A stretch of DNA of 6,551 bases, from NCBI GenBank assembly GCA_947259815.1, contig CAMYNO010000030.1:1-6551 (forward strand), written 5' to 3'. Source of the stretch: an uncultured Parvularculaceae bacterium. Lineage in GTDB: Bacteria > Pseudomonadota > Alphaproteobacteria > Caulobacterales > Parvularculaceae. The notes beneath the pieces were generated by a model. That model was not told the DNA's origin, ran no database searches, and worked only from the letters and a program-made list of their open reading frames with translations. Each line of letters opens with the position of its first letter. Position 1 is the first letter of the stretch. The translations under genes were made by a program, and so were the position numbers. Positions 1-6,551 of this stretch are shown here, piece after piece.

Positions 1-318
1 ATGGCGCCGGGCGCTTATGAGGTTCCATTTATTGCGAAAAAACTCGCTGCAACAGGCCGGTACGATGGCGTTATCGCCCTTGGCTGCGTCATTCGCGGCG
101 CGACGCCTCATTTTGATTATGTGGCGGGCGAAGCCGCACGCGGGACCGCTACGGCTGCACGGGAAACAGGCGTTCCGATTTCCTTCGGCGTTCTCACCGT
201 CGACACGATTGAGCAGGCGATTGAACGGGCAGGAACCAAGGCCGGTAACAAAGGTGCGGAAGCCGCCCTCGCCTGCCTTGAAACGATTACACTATGCAAA
301 TCCATTGAGGAGGCGTGA
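1..318 (+). CDS. ribH: 6,7-dimethyl-8-ribityllumazine synthase, C-terminal part (5' end outside window)
   Basis: Lumazine synthase joins 5-amino-6-ribitylaminouracil with 3,4-dihydroxy-2-butanone 4-phosphate to give the direct precursor of riboflavin; the family forms cytoplasmic pentamers or 60-subunit capsids. The visible 105 residues carry the family signatures in order: PGAYEVP at residues 3-9 (the hallmark VPGA(Y/F)E(I/L)P segment), ALGCVIRG at 26-33, TPHFDYV at 35-41 with the histidine (37) that matches the proposed catalytic His, FGVLT at 62-66, and [15 protein letters not shown] at 75-89 with the arginine and lysines of the phosphate-binding region. In family members of about 155 residues the PGAYE motif lies near residue 57, so the ATG at position 1 is almost certainly an internal codon and roughly 50 N-terminal residues lie upstream of the window. 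The gene ends with TGA one base before folE. The identity is very secure; which paralogue it is, if the genome has two ribH genes, cannot be told here. Confidence 0.96.
   Translation: MAPGAYEVPFIAKKLAATGRYDGVIALGCVIRGATPHFDYVAGEAARGTATAARETGVPISFGVLTVDTIEQAIERAGTKAGNKGAEAALACLETITLCKSIEEA
307..313 (+). promoter_or_regulatory. Strong Shine-Dalgarno sequence for folE inside the end of ribH
   Basis: GAGGAGG lies six bases before the ATG at 320 and within the last codons of ribH. It closely matches the anti-Shine-Dalgarno sequence. It fixes the folE start at 320 rather than at the in-frame upstream ATG at position 17, and it implies that ribosomes finishing ribH are well placed to start folE. 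Confidence 0.85.
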
Positions 319-319
319 C

Positions 320-925
320 ATGAGCGCTGAGACCATTCAATTCCACCAAAACACCCGCGAAAAGGCCAGCCGTGAAGACGCCGAGAAAGCGGTGCGCGCA
401 CTCCTTTCCTATTTCGGCGAGAATCCCGAGCGCGAAGGACTGATCGACACGCCGCGCCGGTTCGTTGACGCCTATGAAGAGTTCCTCTCCGGCTATGCTG
501 ACGATCCGGTCGCCATCTTGTCCCGCACCTTCGAAGAGGTCGAAGGCTATCAGGACATCGTTCTGATCCGGAATATCCGCTTCGAGAGCCATTGCGAACA
601 TCACATTCAACCGATGATCGGCACGGCCCATGTAGCGTATCTGCCGGCGGACCGGGTTGTCGGCATCTCCAAACTCGCCCGCGTCGTCGATGCGTTCGCA
701 AAACGCCTGCAGAGCCAGGAAACGCTGACGAACCAGATTGCCAATGCGATTGAAACCGCCCTTGAGCCGCGCGGGGTTGCTGTGCTGGTCGAGGCGGAAC
801 ATCAATGCATATCGACCAGAGGTGTTCACAAAACCGATGTCGCTTGCGTGACGCGTGCAATGACTGGCGAATTCCTTTCCGACACCAAGGCGGAAGACCG
901 TTTCCTGCGACTGATCGGCAAGTAA
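320..925 (+). CDS. folE: GTP cyclohydrolase I, type IA (FolE)
   Basis: FolE converts GTP to 7,8-dihydroneopterin triphosphate and formate, the first step of tetrahydrofolate and pterin synthesis, in the cytoplasm as a zinc-dependent homodecamer. The 201-residue length is normal for bacterial type IA enzymes. Visible signatures are an N-terminal helical region with NPEREGLIDTPRR (35-47), the zinc site HCEHH (91-95), where C92 and H95 match two metal ligands, VVGISKLAR (113-121), the RLQSQETLTNQI segment (129-140), and EAEHQCISTRGV (158-169), where C163 matches the third zinc ligand. All three ligands are present, so the enzyme should be active and zinc dependent. The start at 320 is chosen for the GAGGAGG ribosome binding site and because the product then begins as FolE proteins usually do; the reading frame is open further upstream only because it runs through ribH in another frame. 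It follows ribH by one base and precedes a strong terminator, so it is the last gene of its operon. Confidence 0.98.
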   Translation: MSAETIQFHQNTREKASREDAEKAVRALLSYFGENPEREGLIDTPRRFVDAYEEFLSGYADDPVAILSRTFEEVEGYQDIVLIRNIRFESHCEHHIQPMIGTAHVAYLPADRVVGISKLARVVDAFAKRLQSQETLTNQIANAIETALEPRGVAVLVEAEHQCISTRGVHKTDVACVTRAMTGEFLSDTKAEDRFLRLIGK

Positions 926-942
926 TTGTAATCTCCGACAAC

Positions 943-972
943 AAAAAAGGGCGGCCCAAAGGCCGCCCTTTT
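943..972. terminator. Bidirectional rho-independent terminator between folE and the receptor gene
   Basis: A perfect 12-bp inverted repeat (AAAAGGGCGGCC at 945-956 and GGCCGCCCTTTT at 961-972) encloses a 4-base loop (957-960). The stem core is eight GC pairs. On the minus strand the hairpin ends in a run of six U (948 down to 943), and on the plus strand in four U. The stem lies about 20 bases beyond the stop codon of each converging gene, so it can end transcription of ribH-folE and of the receptor. The longer U run suggests that it works better for the receptor transcript. Confidence 0.88.
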
Positions 973-991
973 CCAACTCTACTCCCCCGAC

Positions 992-3900
992 TTAGAAGTC
1001 GTAGCGGATACCGAAGTTGATCTCCCAGGTAGACACACCGCTGATCACTGACTGCGGATCACGGAAACTGCCATCACTGTTCGTTACGTTTACGTCATTA
1101 AAGATAAACTGCGAACCGTCAGCAGATATCTCCGCATCAACGATAGCAACGTTGTGACCGGAACCACCGAAAGTGACTTCACGATAGACACCCCAATCGT
1201 CATTGATGAGGTTTGTGAGGTTGTCGATGTCGATGATGAAACGCAGACGGTCATCCGGCAGGATGCCCGGGATGCCCGGAAGTTGCTGTTCAAAGCGAAG
1301 GTCGACCTTACCCCACCAATCGGACTCAAAGGCGTTCCGTGGTGCAATTCCGCCAGCATACTGACTCAGGCCCGAATCTTCGAAGAAGAGGAACAATTCG
1401 GTTAACTGTTGTGTACCGACTGCCGCGTCACCCTGGCCAATCGCGAGAACGGACGATGCAACATCAAGAAGCGGATCGTCAAAACCCGTTGGGACATAAA
1501 GTTGCGAACGGCGCTCTGAGTCGTCACTGTCGCCGAACAGGTTCTCACCGCCGGCGACGGCGTCAGATCCGCCATTCGTATCGAAGGTGTAGCTATATGG
1601 CTTGCCGCTGTTGAGCTGACCAACGAAAGACAGGCGTGTTTCGTAATCGCGAATGAACTCATAGGCGATATCCCAACGCGCCGTCATGGCGTGCGTAACG
1701 CCATAGTTACCGCGCGCAACAACCGGGTTGTTATAATCGATCGCCGCAACATTCTCGAAGTTTGACTGCTGCGTCGAACTTGTCGCCGGGTTCACGTCTT
1801 CCGCATCGGTGTAGGCGTAACCAGCATAAAGGCTGGTGCGGAAACGGTCGTTGATTTCCCACTCTTTGTTGAAGTAGGCGGAAGCAACAAAAGTACGAGG
1901 CGAATGGTTGGAATTGGTCAGAAGCAGAACACCTGAGTTTCCATATCCGAACTGCGTATCATAGATCGGACGACCATCAGGCGCCGTACCGATTTGCCCA
2001 AGATCGAGGTTTTGCCAAATATTCGGGTTTTCCTGGACCGTGTAGAGCAGATCTGCGCCGAGGCTCCAGTCATCGCCGAGACCAATTGCTGAGAGGTCTG
2101 CGTAGTATTCAGCGCCAACACTAAAACGCCAGATTGAAGAAATCTTGTAGTTCGGATCAACGATCGAAACGGCGCCGGAACCAAGAGCAGCTTCTGCGGC
2201 AACCGCATCTTGCAGTTGCTGCGGAATGTTAAACCCGTCAAAGCCGCCGATGACAGCCGGATCCGACGAGAACTCGTTGCCGGAAATCAAGCCGGTGTTC
2301 GAGAAGCTGTTAGAGAGCCAGACCGACGGATCACCACCAGAAAAGCGGCCCGCGCCGAAGCTGAGCGACAAGCGGTCATTTACATCGACATCCATGCCGA
2401 TGCGCGGTTGGATCAGATTTAGACCGTCAAAGGTCGAATTGTTCGGAATGCCGAAGCGATCAACGATAAGCTGGTTGAATTCCGGCGCTTCCGGTTGGCT
2501 GTACCAGTCGTAGCGAAGGCCAGCAACAATGGTGATCTGGTCATTAACTGTCCAGTCATCCTGAATATACGCCGTGTTAAGAGTCCGTTTGAACGTCGCA
2601 GCTGCATCGTCCTTAACGTTCGTTCCGGCATTCTGATAGAAAATGGAAGCCGGTTGTTGCGCTTGCAGGTCAGCAATTGAGTCGAATACGACCGACCCTG
2701 AAGAGAAAGGAATGAACAGGTTAAAGACGTCGAACATGTCACGCTCGTAACCAACTTTGAAAAGATGGTTGCCGGTTGCGTATTCCGCCTTCGCCTTGAT
2801 GTTCCAGACGTTGACTTCAAGCCGGTTGCCATGGCGGAAATTATCTGGGCCAAGGAAAACCACCCCTTCGGACGGCGTTTCGATTTCGAACTGCGCAAAG
2901 TCAGTACCGTTCAGCGAGTTCTGACCTGTGATGCGGTCCTGATAGGAAACGCGAAGCTCGGTCGAGAAATTGTCCGTCCAGTCAGAGAAGATACGCGCCG
3001 AGTAGGCTTCCAGATCTTCAGAGCGGCGGTACCAGTTAGACGCAAGACCAAGCTCGCCATCATTTCGAGATGTATTCTGCGGAACAACATTGTCGCCAAA
3101 TGTGTCCTGATAGGCGAGTTCAACGCGGTGATCGTCAGTGATGTAGCCATTCAATTTGATGTAAAAACGCTCATCCTGTACGTCAGAACTTGTTGGAATG
3201 CCAAGCGGATCGAAGCCGTAAACCGAATTAACGATTTGCGTGATCTGATCGACTTCCGCCTGTGTTACAGTTCGGCCATCGAGGTTGACTTCATTCGTGA
3301 AACCAGAACCGGCCGGTCCAGTATTGTGCGCGTCGGAGCCTTTGAACTTCTCATAAGCCGCGGTGAAGAACAGGCGATCTTTAATGATCGGGCCAGTGAT
3401 AACGGCGCCGTATGAACGTTCGTCATTCGCCGGCTTGTTTACCGAGCGAGTGCCATCCTCAAGGGAATCGCCGTGAAGTCCCGCGAAGTTGTAATCGAGG
3501 AACAGTCGGCCATGGAACTCATTGCCGCCTGTCTTCGTAACCGCGTTGATATTACATCCGGTGAAGCCGCCATATTCAACATCGACCGGCGCGATTTCAA
3601 CAGCAAGCTGGTCAACAACGTCAAACGGAAAAGGCAGACGCTGGGTCGGGAAACCATTATTATTGAGGCCGAAATCGTCATTCTGGCGAACACCGTCGAC
3701 AGTCAGAGAGTTGAATCGTTCATTTGAACCGACGCAGCGAATGCCGCGTTCGAAAGCTTCGTCAATCGTGATGCGCGGGTCGAGCTTGATGATGTCTTTG
3801 ATATCGCGGTTTACAGCCGGAAGCAGCGCGAGGTCTGTCGAGCTAAAAGTTGCGTTCGGGCCAGAAGCGACTTGCGCCGTATTCGAACGGGTCGCGACAA

Positions 3901-4285
3901 CAACGATTTCGTCAGTCGTTGACGTGCCGGAAAGCTGGAAAGGAATTGTTGTCGTATCGCCAAGAACGAGGCGAACATCAGAGATAGACTGACCAGCATA
4001 AGCGCCAGACTCAACGCGAACGGTATAAAGGCCCGAAACGGAAAGACCGCGAACCGAGTAAGCGCCGCCTGAACCGGTCGTCGTCGTAGCCGAAGCGCCC
4101 GTGGTTGTGTCGGTCACAATAATACGAGCGCCCGATACTGGTGACCCGTCTGGACCGGTTACAACGCCGCGAAGGGCACCTGTCGTTGCCTGAGCAAATG
4201 CCGGCGTTGGAATAGCTGTTGTCGTAAATGCCGTCGCCAGTGCGATCGCAGCCGCGCCCGCGGACAACGTGTGTGTAAATTTCAT
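992..4285 (-). CDS. Oar-like TonB-dependent outer-membrane receptor with carboxypeptidase-regulatory-like domain
   Basis: This predicted 1097-residue outer-membrane protein would import or bind a large substrate using energy passed on by TonB-ExbBD. Residues 1-31 form a signal peptide (MKFTHTLS, an alanine-rich core, cleavage after AFA). Residues 35-118 resemble a carboxypeptidase regulatory-like beta-sandwich (GALRGVVTGPDGSPVSGA, then GGAYSVRGL). DEIVVVATR near 125-133 is a plausible TonB box. The plug follows to about 255, with FNSLTVDGVRQNDDFGLNNN (191-210) and VDVEYGGFTGCNINAVTKTG (234-253), as in Oar-type receptors. The rest is barrel, ending in aromatic GIRYDF, with C-terminal Phe typical of barrel assembly. 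Two plug cysteines, C184 and C244, may form a disulfide. I chose the ATG at 4285 because it gives an intact signal peptide; a TTG at 4384 would add 33 basic residues before it and has no ribosome binding site. A weak GGGG lies at 4298-4295. The substrate cannot be read from the sequence, and no partner genes adjoin it. Confidence 0.94.
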   Translation of the reverse strand: MKFTHTLSAGAAAIALATAFTTTAIPTPAFAQATTGALRGVVTGPDGSPVSGARIIVTDTTTGASATTTTGSGGAYSVRGLSVSGLYTVRVESGAYAGQSISDVRLVLGDTTTIPFQLSGTSTTDEIVVVATRSNTAQVASGPNATFSSTDLALLPAVNRDIKDIIKLDPRITIDEAFERGIRCVGSNERFNSLTVDGVRQNDDFGLNNNGFPTQRLPFPFDVVDQLAVEIAPVDVEYGGFTGCNINAVTKTGGNEFHGRLFLDYNFAGLHGDSLEDGTRSVNKPANDERSYGAVITGPIIKDRLFFTAAYEKFKGSDAHNTGPAGSGFTNEVNLDGRTVTQAEVDQITQIVNSVYGFDPLGIPTSSDVQDERFYIKLNGYITDDHRVELAYQDTFGDNVVPQNTSRNDGELGLASNWYRRSEDLEAYSARIFSDWTDNFSTELRVSYQDRITGQNSLNGTDFAQFEIETPSEGVVFLGPDNFRHGNRLEVNVWNIKAKAEYATGNHLFKVGYERDMFDVFNLFIPFSSGSVVFDSIADLQAQQPASIFYQNAGTNVKDDAAATFKRTLNTAYIQDDWTVNDQITIVAGLRYDWYSQPEAPEFNQLIVDRFGIPNNSTFDGLNLIQPRIGMDVDVNDRLSLSFGAGRFSGGDPSVWLSNSFSNTGLISGNEFSSDPAVIGGFDGFNIPQQLQDAVAAEAALGSGAVSIVDPNYKISSIWRFSVGAEYYADLSAIGLGDDWSLGADLLYTVQENPNIWQNLDLGQIGTAPDGRPIYDTQFGYGNSGVLLLTNSNHSPRTFVASAYFNKEWEINDRFRTSLYAGYAYTDAEDVNPATSSTQQSNFENVAAIDYNNPVVARGNYGVTHAMTARWDIAYEFIRDYETRLSFVGQLNSGKPYSYTFDTNGGSDAVAGGENLFGDSDDSERRSQLYVPTGFDDPLLDVASSVLAIGQGDAAVGTQQLTELFLFFEDSGLSQYAGGIAPRNAFESDWWGKVDLRFEQQLPGIPGILPDDRLRFIIDIDNLTNLINDDWGVYREVTFGGSGHNVAIVDAEISADGSQFIFNDVNVTNSDGSFRDPQSVISGVSTWEINFGIRYDF

Positions 4286-4354
4286 TGCAATGAACCCCAA
4301 GGTTTTGTGACGGGAACGCCGAGCCCATTGCCGCCGCCCCACAACGCGGCTGGC

Positions 4355-4383
4355 GATATAAACTTTGCGTGACAGTAAGTCCA
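4355..4383 (-). promoter_or_regulatory. Candidate promoter for the receptor gene (proximal)
   Basis: On the minus strand, TATATC (4360-4355; four of six matches to TATAAT) lies 17 bases after a poor -35 at about 4383-4378 (GGACTT), or 18 bases after TTGGAC (4384-4379). The start site would be near 4348, giving a more usual leader of about 60 bases. The weak -35 may mean that an activator or an alternative sigma factor is used, or that this is not a promoter. Confidence 0.22.
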
Positions 4384-4451
4384 AGATTTTATGGCAGATT
4401 TGTTACACGTATCGTCCGAATACAGATGAAATGTCGCACTTAAAGGCAACG

Positions 4452-4480
4452 GTATTAAGGGGTGTGGAAAAGAGTGCCAA
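4452..4480 (-). promoter_or_regulatory. Candidate sigma-70-type promoter for the receptor gene (distal)
   Basis: Read on the minus strand, TTGGCA (4480-4475; five of six matches to TTGACA) is followed after exactly 17 bases by TAATAC (4457-4452; three of six matches to TATAAT). Transcription would start near 4445 and give a leader of about 160 bases before the ATG at 4285. The -35 element and spacing are good and the -10 is weak. This is a pattern match only. Confidence 0.33.
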
Positions 4481-4576
4481 AAAAATGAGGCTTTTAGCGA
4501 AGGCGATTGCATGGATCGGGGGCAAAAACAGTTCGCTTACGGATTCTAAACAGGCTGTAATTTATCCGATTGCTGA

Positions 4577-4602
4577 AAGCTGTTGTTGCGGCGCAACAGT
4601 TT
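4577..4602 (-). terminator. Weak hairpin just after argS, possible terminator
   Basis: Arms at 4577-4585 and 4594-4602 can form a 9-bp stem with one G-U pair and an 8-base loop; an alternative 6-bp stem with a 3-base loop uses 4584-4589 and 4593-4598. On the minus strand it begins about nine bases after the argS stop and is followed by only three U. The stem is AT-rich in part and the U tract is short, so termination may be inefficient or may depend on Rho. Some readthrough into the receptor gene is possible. Confidence 0.35.
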
Positions 4603-4610
4603 CCTGCGCA

Positions 4611-6359
4611 TTACATGCGCTCAAGCGCCTCGATACCGAGCATGTCGAAAATTTTGTCGAGCTGGAACGCGACGATTTCAACAAGTCTCAGGCGCGACGC
4701 ACGAACATTATCATCGCCCTCATCAACGATCCTGCAGGCCGCGTAAAACTTTGAAAACGCCTGTGCCAGCGAGAAGGCGTGGTCACACAGAATATGGGGC
4801 AACCGTTTCTGGTAGGCGTCGCGATGGGCGTCAGCGAAGGCCGCAACCGCCAACGCCAGATCGCGCTCTTCCGGTGCGCCAATCAAAATCTCGCCTGGCT
4901 CGCCAGCGCCCGCGGCCGCTGCTTTGGCCAGCACGGACCGGATGCGCGCCCGGGCATAGAGCAGGTAAGGTCCGGTTTTCCCCTCAAACGACGTGAACCG
5001 TTCGATATCGAAAATGTAGTCGCTGGTGCGCGGGTTCGAGAGGTCGGCGAATTTCAGCGCCGCCACCCCAACCTTCCGTGCAATTTCCGCAGTTTCGACG
5101 TCACCAAACCCCTCGGCCATGCCGTTTTCGACCAGCCGGGATTGCGCTTTATCGGTGACCATATCAATGAAGTCGCGGAGCTTAAGCGTTCCGCCCTCAC
5201 GGGTCTTGAACGGTTTGCCGTCCTTGCCATTCATGGTGCCGAACCAAAGGTGTTCCAGCTTATCTTCCGCGAAATAGCCGGCGGCGTCCGCGGCGCGGAA
5301 AACCTGTTCAAAATGAAGCCGTTGCCGGGCATCGACGACATAAAGCATTCGCGCTGGATCAATATTGCGGACCCGGTCAACGATCGTCGCAATGTCAGTC
5401 GCGTGATATCCGACCGCGCCCTGACTGTTGCGGAATATGATCGGCGGCATTTCCTTTTTGTCGTCGTCGCGGGCAACCCGAATGATGTCCGCGCCGTCAG
5501 ATTCCTCCAGCAAGCCGCGCGCGCGCAGATCTTTATCGATTTCCGGGATGAGCGCATCGGCATCCGCCTCGCCGTTCCACAAATCAAAATCGACCCCGAG
5601 ATCGCCATAATCCTTCTTCATTGCCGCGACCGAAAGATCGACGAAATGGCGCCAGAGCGCACGATAGCCTGGCCGCCCGTCCTGCAGCGCTTTCGTCGCC
5701 GCCCGCGCAAGGTCAGCCCTTGCCTTGTCGGCTTTGCAGGCGGCCGAGGCGGCCGGATACATCGCCTCAAGATCGCCCAGTGTGATTGGAGCGTCCTGCG
5801 GGTACGGTCCCCCGAACGCCTCGTCAAAATACGGCAAATCAGGTTCGCGCAATTCCAGCTCGGAGATGAGCTGGCCCATTTGCAGCCCCCAATCGCCCAG
5901 ATGCGCATCGCCGATCACTTCATGGCCGGCAGATCGGGCGATCCGTTTCAAACTTTCGCCGATAATTGCAGCGCGCAGATGACCGACATGGAGAGGCTTT
6001 GCGACGTTAGGCCCACCATAGTCGATGACAATCTTTTCAGGCGCTTCACTCAACCAGACGTCGCCATGTCGCTTGGTCTGGTCGGCAAGCCATGAATCCT
6101 GCAATTTCAGATTGATAAAGCCCGGTCCCGCGATGGTGACTTCAGCAAAAATCTCGCTCCCCGAAAGTTTTTCGCTGACCATCCCAGCCAAGGCGCGCGG
6201 ATTTTGCTTCGCCGCTTTAGCAGCGGCCAAAGCGCCATTGCACTGAAACTGCGCGAGGTCTGGACGATCCGCGCGCACCACACGACCATAGGCGGCGTCG
6301 AGACCGGCGGCGGCAAACGCCTCGCCCATAAATGCACTCAAATCGTCAAGGAGCGTCAT
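4611..6359 (-). CDS. argS: Arginyl-tRNA synthetase
   Basis: ArgS is a cytoplasmic class I synthetase that charges tRNA-Arg with arginine using ATP; unusually, it needs the tRNA for amino-acid activation. The 582-residue length fits the bacterial family (E. coli, 577). Visible domains are an N-terminal additional domain (about 5-85) that contacts the tRNA D-loop, ending in AGPGFINLKL; the catalytic Rossmann core with GPNVAKPLHVGHLRA (116-130), containing the HIGH-type motif HVGH (124-127), and GDAHLGDWGLQ (150-160); LYVVDARQRLHFEQVF (339-354); PFKTREGG (383-390) where other class I enzymes have KMSKS, a normal variation in ArgS; and the helical DALR anticodon-binding domain from GPYLLYARARIRS (463-475) to the C-terminal ERM. 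The ATG at 6359 overlaps the stop codon of the upstream gene (ATGA), which supports this start and implies coupled translation. Nothing is truncated or missing. The receptor gene lies 325 bases downstream on the same strand. Confidence 0.98.
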   Translation of the reverse strand: MTLLDDLSAFMGEAFAAAGLDAAYGRVVRADRPDLAQFQCNGALAAAKAAKQNPRALAGMVSEKLSGSEIFAEVTIAGPGFINLKLQDSWLADQTKRHGDVWLSEAPEKIVIDYGGPNVAKPLHVGHLRAAIIGESLKRIARSAGHEVIGDAHLGDWGLQMGQLISELELREPDLPYFDEAFGGPYPQDAPITLGDLEAMYPAASAACKADKARADLARAATKALQDGRPGYRALWRHFVDLSVAAMKKDYGDLGVDFDLWNGEADADALIPEIDKDLRARGLLEESDGADIIRVARDDDKKEMPPIIFRNSQGAVGYHATDIATIVDRVRNIDPARMLYVVDARQRLHFEQVFRAADAAGYFAEDKLEHLWFGTMNGKDGKPFKTREGGTLKLRDFIDMVTDKAQSRLVENGMAEGFGDVETAEIARKVGVAALKFADLSNPRTSDYIFDIERFTSFEGKTGPYLLYARARIRSVLAKAAAAGAGEPGEILIGAPEERDLALAVAAFADAHRDAYQKRLPHILCDHAFSLAQAFSKFYAACRIVDEGDDNVRASRLRLVEIVAFQLDKIFDMLGIEALERM

Positions 6360-6551
6360 TGAATATTGGGAAACTTCAAGCTCTTGCCGGACCGGTTAAA
6401 AATCGCCTGCTCCGGCGTCAGCGTAAATCCGACAATCACTTCGAAATTTATGCCGGACGTATTTTCGCCGGCCCGGGGAATGACAATTTTGTCGATCTCG
6501 TCAGTGAAAACGACAACGCGGTTTTTATCCGTAAATTCAACAGGCGCCGGG
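6356..6551 (-). CDS. Unrecognised protein, C-terminal 64 residues (5' end outside window)
   Basis: On the minus strand, the frame beginning at 6550 is open for 64 codons and ends with TGA at 6358-6356, overlapping the argS ATG by four bases (ATGA). The other two minus-strand frames are interrupted by stops (TGA at 6539-6537 in one, TAA in the other). The fragment begins PAPVEFTDKNRVVVF and ends GKSLKFPNIQ. It is hydrophilic and mixed in composition, with alternating hydrophobic stretches (RVVVF, KIVIP, NFEVIVGFTL) that suggest beta strands. It has no transmembrane segment or cysteine and no motif I can name. The exact overlap with an essential gene suggests a real gene in the argS operon. A promoter for argS is therefore probably upstream of this window. 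I cannot assign a function. Confidence 0.62.
   Translation of the reverse strand, partial: PAPVEFTDKNRVVVFTDEIDKIVIPRAGENTSGINFEVIVGFTLTPEQAIFNRSGKSLKFPNIQ

Larger units (their letters stand above)
4286..4610. other. Intergenic region between argS and the receptor gene
   Basis: These 325 bases hold no convincing gene. On the minus strand they run from the argS stop codon to the receptor's ATG. They are visibly richer in A and T, and in short A or T runs, than the flanking coding sequence, as expected for a promoter region. Two promoter-like hexamer pairs and one weak hairpin are listed separately. The open frames that cross the region (plus strand 4365-4754, minus strand 4512-4282) give low-complexity or cysteine-rich products with no recognisable domain and no ribosome binding site, and I regard them as chance. 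Confidence 0.6.

Noticed and set aside
17..319. In-frame upstream extension of folE to an ATG at position 17
   Set aside because: The extension overlaps ribH in another frame and has no ribosome binding site or FolE-like sequence. The ATG at 320 has a strong GAGGAGG at the right distance and gives a normal-length FolE.
2765..3415. Plus-strand open frame (216 codons) inside the receptor gene
   Set aside because: It is antisense to a coherent beta-barrel coding sequence, with no ribosome binding site and no recognisable product.
4286..4384. N-terminal extension of the receptor to a TTG at 4384
   Set aside because: It would place 33 basic residues before a complete signal peptide, has no ribosome binding site, and overlaps one of the candidate promoters.
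4409..4423. Imperfect palindrome GTAT-N7-ATAC as a possible operator upstream of the receptor
   Set aside because: Arms of only four bases are expected by chance in a region of this size, and it does not resemble a Fur box or another operator I know.
4282..4512. Minus-strand 76-codon frame whose stop overlaps the receptor ATG (ATGA), considered as a leader peptide
   Set aside because: It begins upstream of both candidate promoters, has no ribosome binding site or family resemblance, and a TGA over an ATG arises by chance whenever the second codon starts with A.
4365..4754. Plus-strand 129-codon frame over the intergenic gap and the argS 3' end
   Set aside because: About a third of it is antisense to argS; the product has no recognisable domain and there is no ribosome binding site.
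4779..6095. Long plus-strand open frame (438 codons) antisense to argS
   Set aside because: argS on the opposite strand is complete with all its family motifs. The antisense frame is arginine-rich, lacks domains, and is the usual by-product of codon bias in a GC-rich gene.

Overview
The window looks like ordinary chromosomal DNA from a Gram-negative bacterium, most likely an alphaproteobacterium. The grounds are its moderately high GC content, an outer-membrane TonB-dependent receptor of the large Oar-like type, and the sequence style of its RibH, FolE and ArgS proteins. A marine Hyphomonadaceae- or Parvularculaceae-like lineage is a guess from protein style, not a demonstrated placement.

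Layout, left to right. (1) Positions 1-925, plus strand: the 3' part of ribH (lumazine synthase, riboflavin pathway) followed after a single base by a complete folE (GTP cyclohydrolase I, folate/pterin pathway). Both pathways start from GTP, and the folE ribosome binding site lies inside the end of ribH, so the pair is probably one translationally coupled operon. (2) Positions 926-991: a short convergent gap with a strong, nearly symmetrical hairpin that can terminate transcription from both sides. (3) Positions 992-4285, minus strand: one large gene for an Oar-like TonB-dependent receptor with a signal peptide, a carboxypeptidase-regulatory-like domain, a likely TonB box, a plug with two cysteines, and a long beta barrel. 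(4) Positions 4286-4610: a 325-base gap holding the receptor's probable promoter region and a weak hairpin after argS. (5) Positions 4611-6359, minus strand: complete argS (arginyl-tRNA synthetase). (6) Positions 6356-6551, minus strand: the C-terminal end of an unrecognised gene whose stop codon overlaps the argS start (ATGA), suggesting a coupled operon.

Together these are two cofactor-biosynthesis genes, one orphan outer-membrane transporter or surface receptor, and a translation housekeeping gene. I see no mobile element, CRISPR array, RNA gene, defence system or large repeat, and no convincing sign of a previously undescribed system. The points most worth a second look are the ribH-folE coupling, the substrate and cysteine pair of the orphan receptor, the unidentified gene upstream of argS, and the receptor's long leader.
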